A stretch of DNA of 64,000 bases from Bog-159 sp963756605. Its GTDB lineage: Bacteria > Acidobacteriota > Terriglobia > Bryobacterales > Bryobacteraceae. The position numbers were made by a program, and so were the translations under genes. Under the pieces are notes generated by a model, which saw nothing but the letters and a program-made list of their open reading frames with translations, made no database searches and was not told the origin of the DNA. Numbering within the stretch: position 1 is the first letter of the stretch; every line of letters starts with the position of its first letter. Positions 17,465-25,928 of this stretch are shown piece after piece. The stretch lies in the NCBI GenBank assembly GCA_963756605.1, contig CAVWOT010000030.1, positions 124,001-188,000 of the forward strand. Direction: 5' to 3'.

Positions 17465-19768
17465 CTATTCCACTGCCAGCGTAACTCCAGCCTGTGCGCT
17501 TGTCCCCGCGATGGTGACTGCCAGCGGCACGTTGGAGCCCGGCGCAACACCGTCCGGCACTTGCACGGTGATCTGCGTCAGGCCAGCGATCAGAAACGGT
17601 GCGGCTCCCGCGTAGGCGATGTTGGGGCAGGGAATGCCTCCCATAGTGACGGTGACGCTATTGGCTGGAAGCATGGGGTAAGGTGCAGTCGCCAGCAAGC
17701 CATCCACACTGGCGGGCGTGGTGGCGCCCGCGCCGGTCAGGTAGATGTCCACATAGCCGCCGCGTGAGACTGGGTTCGCGGCGGTATTCAAGCTATAGTC
17801 GATGTTATTCAGAATTGCGCCTGGGCCGGTTCCCGAAGCGTTGGCCGTGAACAGGCCGGGTGCGGCGGCGGCTACCGTCAACGACACCGGCGCGGAAACG
17901 GCGCCCAGATACTCCACCTGCAGGGTGGTGGTGGATTGGCCGGCCACCTCGTAGGGCACTACGGCATTCACTTGTCCGGCCGAGGCGTAGGTGATGGGGG
18001 CAGGTGTGCCGTCGAACAAGACATGCACTCCCTGCAACGCATTCGCCACCAGCAACGGATTCGTCAGTTGCAGGCTGGCAGCATTCGCAGGGCCGAGCGC
18101 CGATCCATAGATCGCTACGATCTCTCCCGGAGCCACGGTCGAACCGTAGCTTCCGGCATTGACCACACTCGCCACGGCCGGGTTGTTTTGGGTGTTGGAC
18201 AGGCGCAGCAGGGCCGCACCATAGCCCGGCAGCGTGACCTGCATCTGCGCAGCAGGTGTGAGCGCTTGGGGCACGGGGCCGCCGGGTAGCGGCGTGGAAG
18301 CATCCAGCGTAACCAGCGTGGCCGTGGTGAAGGCACCCAGGGCCGAGAGATCCAGTGCGAAGGTGCGCGATGTGCCGGGTCCATTGTCGTCGAAGTTGAT
18401 GGTGCTATTACCATTGGCGGAACTGGCCTGGACAGGCTGCAGAGCGTAGTTGGACATCAGGATCACCACCGACCCGTCCACGTTGCGCGCGGCCATCGTC
18501 TGGGTATCGAACTGGAATCCGCCGCTGCCCTCCCAACCAGTCGCACCGCTGGGAGCACAACAGCCCGTGGTGGTCGTCTGCAGGATATCCTGACCGGGCG
18601 GCGAGGGAAGCCAGTGCGCCAGATAATAATCCACCCAGTAGCTGAGTTGCTGGGTGTAGGGCGGCCCTCCGGACGGGCTGCCAATCTCGCCATACTGCTG
18701 GTCGGCGCCGAAACTCCAGTGATAGAGGGCCTGTGCGCCGGCCTCGCCCAGTTGCTCAAATACCAGGGAGCGCCAGGCGGCAAAGAAGGGACTGCTGCCC
18801 CGCGGATCCAGCACAAACTTTTGCGGGGCGTTGCAGGCGCTGATCCCGTTGCCTATGTCGTAGTCGGCGTTCACATTGTTCTCGGTGATCCAAACCGGCA
18901 CGTTAGCCAGGGCCGGGTTAACGGCCAACAGGGCATACATGGTTTGGACCTCGGTGGCGAAAGTGGGCACGGTGGCAAAGAGACTCTGGTCGTAGCTGGT
19001 CTGGTCGCAGGTGGAGTAAAAATGTTTGGCTACTACATCCACCGGGGCGGTGACTCCGGCAACGAAGGTGGGCAGGTAAGTTTCAGCGTATCCCGCAAGT
19101 TCGACGGCCACAAACTTGATGTTCGGGTCCGCCTGGGCCATCAGGGGTACAACGGTGTTGTAAAGCGTCACGTACTCCGCCGCCGTAACATTGTTGCCGT
19201 CTGGCTCGTTGAAAATGCCCCACCAGGTCACCGGATACGGCGTGGGGCTTTGATAGTGTTGCCCATTGTCGGTGAACCCGCCGGTGTTGTAATAGCGGAC
19301 GAGATTGGCGCTCATCTGCGCGAATTCCGGGATGCTGGCGGGCAGAATGAAGCCGTTGGCATCGCTCAGATAAGCCGGGGCCGTGCCGATCTGGAACTCG
19401 GGGCTGTGGTCGCCGGAGCTTTGGATCGGGGGGAACATGGTGTTCAGTGCGGTGAAGTCCCATGTGTCGGGGGCGGTGAGCGGTATGCCGTCCGAAACGA
19501 CCTGCGTCCGCGTGTGCCACGGATAGAGAGCGGTCATCTGGCTGGGCGCGTCCGGCGCACTGCTGAAGAATTGATCGTTATAGCTGGCCAACTGAAACGA
19601 AGTGGACATGGCCACCTGCAGGCGGCCTTTGACACCTACCGAGGTGTCCGTTTGATTGCCGACCTGGACATTGACCGTAGTGGATTGCGCCGCGGCACCG
19701 GCGCCCGCCAGCAACACCATCGTGAAGCACCGGATCCTGGATATGGATATTGACATAGGCGACCTCAA
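17465..19768 (-). CDS. Secreted clan-A glycoside hydrolase with Solibacter-type C-terminal domain
   Basis: A 767-residue secreted protein. After a signal peptide (to about residue 27, AGAGAAAQ) comes a TIM-barrel glycosidase of the GH39/GH5-like clan A type: WWGIFNEPDGNN around residue 200 contains the acid/base Glu, and VPVWITENNVNAD around residue 300 the nucleophile Glu. Residues about 430-545 form a beta-sandwich linked to the barrel. Residues from about 550 to the end match the TIGR03437 domain (VVNAGSYGSTVAPGEIVAIY, ITYASAGQVNAVVPYEV, GLTQITVQVP), found almost only in Solibacter relatives and probably used for surface attachment or sorting. An alternative start (MSISIS) lies 12 bp inside. 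Substrate polysaccharide is unknown. It stands alone. Confidence 0.8.
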   Translation of the reverse strand: MRSPMSISISRIRCFTMVLLAGAGAAAQSTTVNVQVGNQTDTSVGVKGRLQVAMSTSFQLASYNDQFFSSAPDAPSQMTALYPWHTRTQVVSDGIPLTAPDTWDFTALNTMFPPIQSSGDHSPEFQIGTAPAYLSDANGFILPASIPEFAQMSANLVRYYNTGGFTDNGQHYQSPTPYPVTWWGIFNEPDGNNVTAAEYVTLYNTVVPLMAQADPNIKFVAVELAGYAETYLPTFVAGVTAPVDVVAKHFYSTCDQTSYDQSLFATVPTFATEVQTMYALLAVNPALANVPVWITENNVNADYDIGNGISACNAPQKFVLDPRGSSPFFAAWRSLVFEQLGEAGAQALYHWSFGADQQYGEIGSPSGGPPYTQQLSYWVDYYLAHWLPSPPGQDILQTTTTGCCAPSGATGWEGSGGFQFDTQTMAARNVDGSVVILMSNYALQPVQASSANGNSTINFDDNGPGTSRTFALDLSALGAFTTATLVTLDASTPLPGGPVPQALTPAAQMQVTLPGYGAALLRLSNTQNNPAVASVVNAGSYGSTVAPGEIVAIYGSALGPANAASLQLTNPLLVANALQGVHVLFDGTPAPITYASAGQVNAVVPYEVAGQSTTTLQVEYLGAVSAPVSLTVAAAAPGLFTANASGTGPGAILNNIDYSLNTAANPVSRGGYVDIYLTGAGATTPASVDGLLATAPYPMLPANSVTVTMGGIPCPNIAYAGAAPFLIAGLTQITVQVPDGVAPGSNVPLAVTIAGTSAQAGVTLAVE

Positions 19769-20447
19769 AGACCCTTCCTCCCATGGGTAAACGTATCAGG
19801 TCGCGGGGCCGAGTGACGGACGTTTATTGGGTGGGATTCCGGAGAAGCTGAATGCAAATTCCAGAGGAAAGCCGAACGGGATTCCGGGATGAACCAGAAA
19901 CGGCAGCCTTTGTTCCCGCCTCGGGACACAGTGGCCCCCAGCGCGCGAATAAGCGCTCCCAATCGAAGGATTAACTCCCGGCTGCCCGATCCCACCTAGG
20001 GAAGGCCGACATTCCGATCTACGGGACTTCGCACGCCAACTGCCTCAACGTATTCGGCCGTCGTAATGCACCAGCACATGCCAGAGGTGTCTCAGAAGCC
20101 TGAGCGCCTCGAAGCAGTTGCCCCACTCAAGCCACCGATCGGTCTCCATGTGTAGCGAGGCTGCGGCTCGCCCGATCTCGGCACCGTCTGGAATTCCATC
20201 CATTCCGGCAATGCGCTGCGCGAGTCGTGGTATCGCTGGGCGGCGAACGCCGGATCCGCCGCCAATGTCTCAATATCCCGGTGCAATCAAATGGACCCGT
20301 GTATCTGGGCTTCGATCACGCTGTCCAGCACACGTCCTGGCTCGGCATCTGAGCTGCCCTGCGGGTTGCAAAGTGCCGGCGTCCAAAACCTCGATATTAT
20401 TCGCGGCGTCCGCCACCAGCAAGACATGGTTTGTCGAAATCGAAGAG
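19769..20447. other. Long intergenic region upstream of rpsO
   Basis: Nothing convincing is coded here. On the minus strand around 20240-20050 one frame reads MDGIPDGAEIGRAAASLHME and continues WLEWGNCFEALRLLRHLWHV, which looks protein-like but has no start context, so it may be a remnant. No RNA gene is recognised. Confidence 0.35.
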
Positions 20448-20490
20448 GCCGGCGTGGACGCCAGCCGCAGGACTGGAGTCCTGCCCACAA
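20448..20490 (+). repeat. Tandem-hairpin interspersed repeat, copy 2
   Basis: Hairpins GGCGT-GG-ACGCC and CAGGACT-GG-AGTCCTG (perfect 7-bp stem) followed by CCCACA. The stems differ in sequence from copy 1 but keep pairing. It lies about 90 bp upstream of rpsO. Confidence 0.65.
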
Positions 20491-20578
20491 TTGCGATGCG
20501 CTGACCGCCCCGCCTGTGTTATTCTATATTCCGTAACCAAAACGAGATAAAGAGAAGACAAGGAGCAACCACTCGAGC

Positions 20579-20848
20579 ATGGCACTGGCGACGGATGTAA
20601 AGCGGCAGGTAATCACTGGAAATCAGCGTGGTAAGGCTGATACGGGATCGCCGGAAGTGCAAATCGCCCTGTTGAGTGAACGCATCACGCAGCTTACGGA
20701 ACATTTCAAGACCCACCAGAAGGATCATTCCTCCCGCAAGGGCCTTCTGACTATGGTCGCCAAGCGGCGGCGGATGCTGACGTATCTTCGGGACACCGAT
20801 CCGGATCGCTACAAGACGCTTCTGCTAAAGCTCGGCATACGCCGCTAG
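20579..20848 (+). CDS. rpsO: 30S ribosomal protein S15
   Basis: An 89-residue protein of exactly the family length: QRGKADTGSPEVQIALLSER at residues 17-36 and HFKTHQKDHSSRKGLLTMVA at 43-62 are the conserved 16S rRNA contact regions. S15 binds the central domain of 16S rRNA early in 30S assembly. The AAGGAG ribosome site (about 20560) is 13 bp from the ATG, longer than usual, leaving room for a regulatory structure. It is followed 122 bp later by pnp, the classic rpsO-pnp arrangement, with a hairpin between them. Confidence 0.97.
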   Translation: MALATDVKRQVITGNQRGKADTGSPEVQIALLSERITQLTEHFKTHQKDHSSRKGLLTMVAKRRRMLTYLRDTDPDRYKTLLLKLGIRR

Positions 20849-20895
20849 CCAGGTCCCTTCCGGGGCCGTTTCGTCCTGTCAACTCCAGTCTCATC

Positions 20896-20915
20896 GGCCA
20901 GTTTTACGACTGGCC
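20896..20915 (+). promoter_or_regulatory. Hairpin between rpsO and pnp
   Basis: GGCCAGT (20896-20902) pairs with ACTGGCC (20909-20915) around a six-base loop, followed by AAATTT and not by a clear T-run. In other bacteria the rpsO-pnp spacer holds a partial terminator and an RNase III site that controls pnp. Position and form suggest the same role here. Confidence 0.6.
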
Positions 20916-20970
20916 AAATTTCGTCGCTGGCTGCCCGTGATCGGGCGGTCGAGGCTTGGAGAATTAGAAA

Positions 20971-23073
20971 ATGTCACATACAGTTGAAATCGATCTGGGA
21001 GGCCGCCAGATCACCCTAGAAACGGGCAGAATGGCCAAACAGGCGAACGGCGCGGTCGTCGTTCGATGCGGTGATTCCGTGGTGCTGGTCTCGGCCTGCA
21101 TGTCCGAAGAGCCGAAGCCCAATGCCGGCTTCTTTCCTCTTACCGTGGATTATCGCGAGTATACCTACGCCGCCGGCAAGATTCCGGGCGGCTTTATCAA
21201 GCGCGAGGGGCGTCCCTCGGAAAAAGAAATCCTCACCAGCCGGCTGATCGACCGGCCAGTCCGTCCGTTGTTCCCCGAAGGGTTTTTGAACGAGACCCAA
21301 ATCATCGCCATGGTGCTTTCCGCCGATCCGGAGCAGGACCCCAACTCGCTCGCGGTGGTTGGCGCGGGCGCCGCACTGGCTATTTCGGATATTCCGTTCC
21401 ACCACGTGCTGGGCGGAGTGCGCGTGGGAATGGTGAAGGGCGAATACCTCGCCAACCCCACTTATTCGGAGGGCCGCGAGTCTAAGCTGAATATCATCGT
21501 GGCCGCCACTGAGGGCGGCATCGTGATGGTGGAGGCGGGCGCGCAACAGGCTTCCGAACAGGAGGTCATCGGCGCCATCGACTTTGGCCATACCTGCTGC
21601 AAGAAGATCGCCGCGGCCATCCGCGAATTGGTGGCGAAGGTCGGCAAGCCGAAGCGCGTTTACGAAGCCAAACAGCTCGACCAGACGCTCTATGATCAAA
21701 TCTCCGCCCAGTTGCGCGAGCCGCTGATCGACGCGCTGAACACCGAAAAGTATCCGAAGCTGGAGAGCTACAGCCGCGTCGCCGCGTTGAAGGCGCAGGC
21801 CATCGGAGCGCTGCCGGAAGAACAACAAGAAGAAGGCAAGAAGATCTACGAGGCGCTGAAGGAACGCATTTTCCGCGACGAGATGCTGAAGCACCACCGC
21901 CGTCCGGATGGCCGCGCTTTCGACGCGATCCGCGCCATCACCATTGAAACCGGCGTGCTGCCCAGAACCCATGGTTCCGCGCTGTTCACACGCGGCGAAA
22001 CCCAGGCCCTCGTTACGGTCACGCTGGGAACGAAAGACGACGAACAGCGCATCGAACTGCTGGAACCCGGCGAGGCTTCCAAACGCTTCATGTTGCACTA
22101 TAATTTTCCACCGTTTAGCGTTGGTGAGGTTGGATTTATGCGCGGACCTGGCCGTCGTGAAATCGGCCACGGAGCGCTGGCCGAGCGGGCTATTCTGCCG
22201 CTGGTTCCGCCCGACACTACCTTCCCTTACACGCTACGTGTGGTCAGCGACATCCTGGAGTCGAACGGCTCCAGCTCTATGGCTACGGTATGCGGCGCTT
22301 CGCTGGCGTTGATGGATGCGGGCGTGCCGCTTCCCGCGCATGTGGGCGGCGTGGCCATGGGTCTGGTGAAGGAGGGCGACGATTACGCCGTGCTCACCGA
22401 CATCGCCGGCGCCGAAGATCACTACGGCGATATGGATTTCAAAGTGGCGGGAACGCGCGACGGCATCACGGCCCTGCAAATGGATATCAAAGTGCCGAAC
22501 GTCACCGCCGCCATCATGCACGAAGCCCTGGAACAGGCGCACCGGGGCCGCCTCTACATCATCGACAAGATGGAGGCCGCCATTCAACACCCGCGCGCCA
22601 ACATGTCGCAGTACGCTCCGCGCATTTACACCATCAACATTCCGACCGATAAAATCCGCGACGTCATCGGACCAGGCGGCAAGGTGATTCGCGGCATTAT
22701 CGAGCAGACCGGCGTGAAGATCGACGTGGAAGACGATGGCACTGTGCATGTGTCTTCCGCCGACGAAGCTGCGGCCAACAAGGCGCTGCAGATCATTGGC
22801 GATATCACCGCGGTAGCCGAAGTGGGCAAGACCTACTTGGGCAAAGTGGTGCGCCTGGTAGATTTCGGCGCGTTTGTGGAGATCTTCCCCGGTACCGACG
22901 GCCTGCTGCATATCAGCGAGATCGCGGAGAACCGCGTGCGCGAAGTGCGCGACGAGTTGAAGGAAGGCGACCAGATTCTGGTCAAGGTTCTGGCGCTCGA
23001 AGGCAACAAGATCAAGCTGAGCCGCAAGGCGGTGTTGCGCGAGCAGCGCGAGAAACTGGCCAAAGCCAAGTAG
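20971..23073 (+). CDS. pnp: Polyribonucleotide nucleotidyltransferase (PNPase)
   Basis: A full-length 700-residue PNPase that degrades RNA 3' to 5' with phosphate. Two RNase PH domains (about 10-145 and 310-540) flank the alpha-helical domain. They are followed by a KH domain (IPTDKIRDVIGPGGKVIRGI, about 560-580) and an S1 domain (YLGKVVRLVDFGAFVEIFPG, about 625-645). The second PH core has the catalytic region around DYGDMDFKVAGT, with its aspartates intact. Start ATG 20971 is preceded by GGAG. The gene lies downstream of rpsO as in most bacteria. Confidence 0.97.
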   Translation: MSHTVEIDLGGRQITLETGRMAKQANGAVVVRCGDSVVLVSACMSEEPKPNAGFFPLTVDYREYTYAAGKIPGGFIKREGRPSEKEILTSRLIDRPVRPLFPEGFLNETQIIAMVLSADPEQDPNSLAVVGAGAALAISDIPFHHVLGGVRVGMVKGEYLANPTYSEGRESKLNIIVAATEGGIVMVEAGAQQASEQEVIGAIDFGHTCCKKIAAAIRELVAKVGKPKRVYEAKQLDQTLYDQISAQLREPLIDALNTEKYPKLESYSRVAALKAQAIGALPEEQQEEGKKIYEALKERIFRDEMLKHHRRPDGRAFDAIRAITIETGVLPRTHGSALFTRGETQALVTVTLGTKDDEQRIELLEPGEASKRFMLHYNFPPFSVGEVGFMRGPGRREIGHGALAERAILPLVPPDTTFPYTLRVVSDILESNGSSSMATVCGASLALMDAGVPLPAHVGGVAMGLVKEGDDYAVLTDIAGAEDHYGDMDFKVAGTRDGITALQMDIKVPNVTAAIMHEALEQAHRGRLYIIDKMEAAIQHPRANMSQYAPRIYTINIPTDKIRDVIGPGGKVIRGIIEQTGVKIDVEDDGTVHVSSADEAAANKALQIIGDITAVAEVGKTYLGKVVRLVDFGAFVEIFPGTDGLLHISEIAENRVREVRDELKEGDQILVKVLALEGNKIKLSRKAVLREQREKLAKAK

Positions 23074-23092
23074 CAACGGGCCGAGGATAGCC

Positions 23093-24302
23093 GTGGATCT
23101 GCACAATAACCTCTTCTACAGCTATCGTGGCCCAATCCTAGACGCCGACGCTCGCGAACGGCAGCTTGAGAACAACCTCACCAAGGCGCTGGTCAACACC
23201 CTATCCCTCGGTGGCGAGAAGGTGTGCCGCGCCTTTCTTTCTGAAATAGGCATTCGGGATGCCCGTGACGCCAAGTTTCTACTGCAGCGTCGCGACCTTC
23301 CAATACGAAGCGCGAAGGATAGGCGGGACCGCGTGCTTTTGGGCATTTCCAAATGCGAGTCGACGTGCGTGTTTTCTCCGGGTGCGGACGAGAGATATCA
23401 CAGTATTCCGGATGCCTGGATCTTCGGTGACGGATTCGCCGTCGTGCTTGAAAGTAAGGTGAACGGCGATTTTTCGCCGGGGCAGATGCAGGCGCACTTT
23501 GAATATCTGAAACACGAAGGATGCTCAGAGCCGAGGCTGGTCCGCAGGACTTTGGAGAGACCTTCATTCCGCATTCGAGACGCTCCTGCCGCGCTTAGAC
23601 GGCATCCCGAAGTTCCTGGTGGAGCAATTCCTCCAGTTCCTGGAGTACAGCGGCATGACTGGGTTCACAGACTTCAAAATCGAACACTTTCGCTACTTCT
23701 TGCTGCACGACGACGATGACGCACGGCGCTGGATTCGCGAGCAGGTCACGTCGTTTGCCGATCTGGTGCTGACCGGTCTCAAAGTGGTGGAACCGTTCTA
23801 CGACGCCTTCGACGTCGGAAATCTCAAGCGCGACCAATCGGAGTGTTGGGTAGCTTTCGGTCCGCGGGATTATAAAGAGGTGACGCACCAGACGGTTTCA
23901 CTTGGCTCCGACGGTCTCCGGGTCTTCGTCAATACGGAGCTCAAACACCCTACCGACCGGCTCAAACGCGCGCTCGCCAAATCCGAGTCTGAACTTCGGA
24001 AAGCGCTACAGGCTCTCAATGACGTCGAGCCCTTCGACTCGATACTGAAGGAGCGCATTCAGCGCGAGGCGATGCTGTACGACTACCGCGAGAGGATGCG
24101 CCTGCACTCCTCGATGCTCCTTCAGGAGGCCGGCGACACCGCCTGGCAAGCGCTTGTCCAGACGGTCAATCGGCTGCCTTTGGCCAATCTGCTGATCGAA
24201 CGACTGCTGCCACCGAGCAAACTAATTGGAGCCGAGGCGGTCCGGCTGGTTGTGGACATCCTGCGACGCAATCACGCCGTCGTGAGTCTGCTTAACGCGT
24301 GA
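23093..24302 (+). pseudogene. PD-(D/E)XK nuclease-like protein, one frameshift
   Basis: The gene starts at GTG 23093 (MDLHNNLFYSYRGPI), only 20 bp after pnp. The first frame contains SIPDAWIFGDGFAVVLESKV around residues 102-122. This resembles the D...ExK core of PD-(D/E)XK nucleases, in a protein family that starts with an RQLENNLTKAL helix. Near 23550 the frame changes; the other frame continues FHSAFETLLPRLDGIPKFLV and EQFLQFLEYSGMTGFTDFKI and runs to 24302. The complete product would be about 400 residues. The single indel is the only damage visible. A defence or repair role is possible, but I see no partner gene. Confidence 0.65.
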
Positions 24303-24381
24303 CTGACTGAGCCTCGCGGCGGCTGTCGAGCATTAGTAGTGCCAATTGTAGCTACGCAGCTGCTATACTGGCCGTAGCGGA

Positions 24382-24649
24382 ATGGATTTTGAGTGGGACG
24401 AAAACAAGGCCGCGCTGAATGAACGAAAGCACAAGGTTCCGTTCCATTTTGCGACGCGTTTTCCTCGACCCAAACCGCATAGAGTGGGCCGACACAAGCG
24501 GATTGTCGGGTGAGTCCCGGTGGATCACCATCGGTCTCGTCGAGGGCTTTGAGGTCGTGGTGGCTTATACGCTGCGCGGTGAAGCGATCCGGCTCATCTC
24601 CGCAAGAAAGGCAGAGCGACATGAGCGCGAAGACTACTGGCACCGTTAA
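24382..24649 (+). pseudogene. brnT: BrnT-family toxin, one frameshift
   Basis: The reading begins MDFEWDENKAALNERKHKV at ATG 24382, the canonical BrnT opening, and continues after a +1 change near 24455 as VFLDPNRIEWADTSGLSGES, ITIGLVEGFEVVVAYTLRGE, IRLISARKAERHERED. BrnT is a ribonuclease toxin of the RelE/type II class. Without the frame change the first frame ends after about 43 residues, so active toxin should not be made. The coding region overlaps the start of the antitoxin gene by 29 bp, as is normal for brnTA operons. Confidence 0.8.
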
Positions 24650-24956
24650 GTTCACCTTGGATCCCACCCGTCCGCCCGCACTGACGAAGCAAGCAAAAGC
24701 GCGTCTGGCTCGGCTGGCTGACAAGGATATCGATCTTACGGACATACCAGCCACGTATGGTGTTGCCTGGAAGCGCGAGGGTCGGTTGATTCCGGAAGCG
24801 AACAAACAGCAAATCACACTGCGGATCGATGCCGATGTGCTGTCGTTTTTCAGATCGACGGGCGCGCGCTACCAGACTCGCATGAACCAGGTATTGCGCT
24901 CGTATATGACTGCCCAGCGGCTGGCCGAGGTATCCCGAAGACCGCGGGTCCGGTGA
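24621..24956 (+). CDS. brnA: BrnA-family antitoxin
   Basis: A 111-residue protein starting at ATG 24621. The C-terminal part QQITLRIDADVLSFFRSTGA and RYQTRMNQVLRSYM is the BrnA ribbon-helix-helix DNA-binding domain, which neutralises BrnT and represses the operon. The N-terminal 60 residues (PPALTKQAKARLARLADKDI to YGVAWKREG) are the toxin-binding arm. It is intact although its toxin is frameshifted. The acyltransferase gene follows within 90 bp. Confidence 0.85.
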   Translation: MSAKTTGTVKFTLDPTRPPALTKQAKARLARLADKDIDLTDIPATYGVAWKREGRLIPEANKQQITLRIDADVLSFFRSTGARYQTRMNQVLRSYMTAQRLAEVSRRPRVR

Positions 24957-25042
24957 GGGCCGACCGCCTCCGGCACCTTCGTAGGAGGTCCGCGCCGGTC
25001 CAGAGGGTGCTATACTCCCAACTTCAGCATCGACAAGGGGTA

Positions 25043-25765
25043 ATGTTTCTCAGTCGCCTGCGCGCCTATCTGCTGATCGACCCCCTCATTGTGATAGCGA
25101 CGGTGGTCTTGGGGCTGGCATCCCTGCTGGCCTCCGCATTCGATACGCGCGGCCGCACGCAACACGCCATCGCGCGTTTGTGGGCACGGGTGCTGCTGGC
25201 GGTCAGCGGTGCCCGCGTGCATGTCGAGGGACTGGAGAAGCTGCAACAAAATACCGCCTACGTGCTGGTGGCCAATCATTCGAGCTACATGGATACACCC
25301 GCGGTTCTGCTGTTCCCGCTCCAGATCCGGTTCTTCGCCAAGCGCGGACTGTTCAAGATTCCTTTACTGGGGGGACATCTGCGGCGCGCCGGGCACCTGC
25401 CGGTGGTACGCGAAAATCCGCGGGCGTCCCTCAAGAGCTTGTCAGAGGGGGCGCGCCTGATACGGGAGCGAGGCATCTCGGTCGTACTGTTTCCGGAGGG
25501 CGGCCGCTCCCCCGCGGGGTTGCGCGAGTTCAAAGAAGGCGCCGCATATCTGGCGATCAAGGCGGGCGTGCCGGTGGTCCCCATTGGTATATCCGGGACC
25601 CGGCAAATATTGCCGATGGGCTCGTTTCACGTAAGACCTCATTCCATCACGATTCGGATCGGCGATCCGATTTCGACCGCAGGTCTGAAGTTGGACGTGC
25701 GCGGCGAGTTGAGCCAGACTCTGCGGAGCAAGGTCGCGGAGTTGATCGGGGCGATCGGCGAATAG
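25043..25765 (+). CDS. plsC: 1-acyl-sn-glycerol-3-phosphate acyltransferase family protein
   Basis: I choose ATG 25043 (MFLSRLRAYLLIDPLIVIAT), which gives 240 residues, the normal length; a longer frame from 24953 overlaps BrnA and has no signal. One membrane helix (about 8-35) precedes the acyltransferase domain with the catalytic NHSSYMD motif (HxxxxD, about residue 82), the LFPEGGRSP motif (about 153) and VPVVPIGISGT (about 180). It transfers an acyl chain to lysophosphatidic acid at the inner membrane, or acts on a related lysolipid. An extended TGCTATACT box at about 25007-25015 is a possible promoter. Confidence 0.88.
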   Translation: MFLSRLRAYLLIDPLIVIATVVLGLASLLASAFDTRGRTQHAIARLWARVLLAVSGARVHVEGLEKLQQNTAYVLVANHSSYMDTPAVLLFPLQIRFFAKRGLFKIPLLGGHLRRAGHLPVVRENPRASLKSLSEGARLIRERGISVVLFPEGGRSPAGLREFKEGAAYLAIKAGVPVVPIGISGTRQILPMGSFHVRPHSITIRIGDPISTAGLKLDVRGELSQTLRSKVAELIGAIGE

Positions 25766-25928
25766 GTCCCCGCCCTGTTTCCTATCAGAATTGGCCATTT
25801 CTCTGATTATCCAGAAGAGATACAATTTGGGTTGGCTTGCGCGAAAAATCTGCGCCAATGCGGCCCCAATTCGTGTAAACTACTAATACTTCACTGACGC
25901 GCCTGCGGACCGAGCCGGGGCATCTGCC

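Noticed and set aside
18614..19753. 379-residue plus-strand frame opposite the glycosidase
   Set aside because: Antisense to a gene with clear signal peptide, catalytic motifs and C-terminal domain.
21016..22170. 384-residue minus-strand frame opposite pnp
   Set aside because: PNPase on the plus strand is certain; the antisense frame has no family similarity or start signal.
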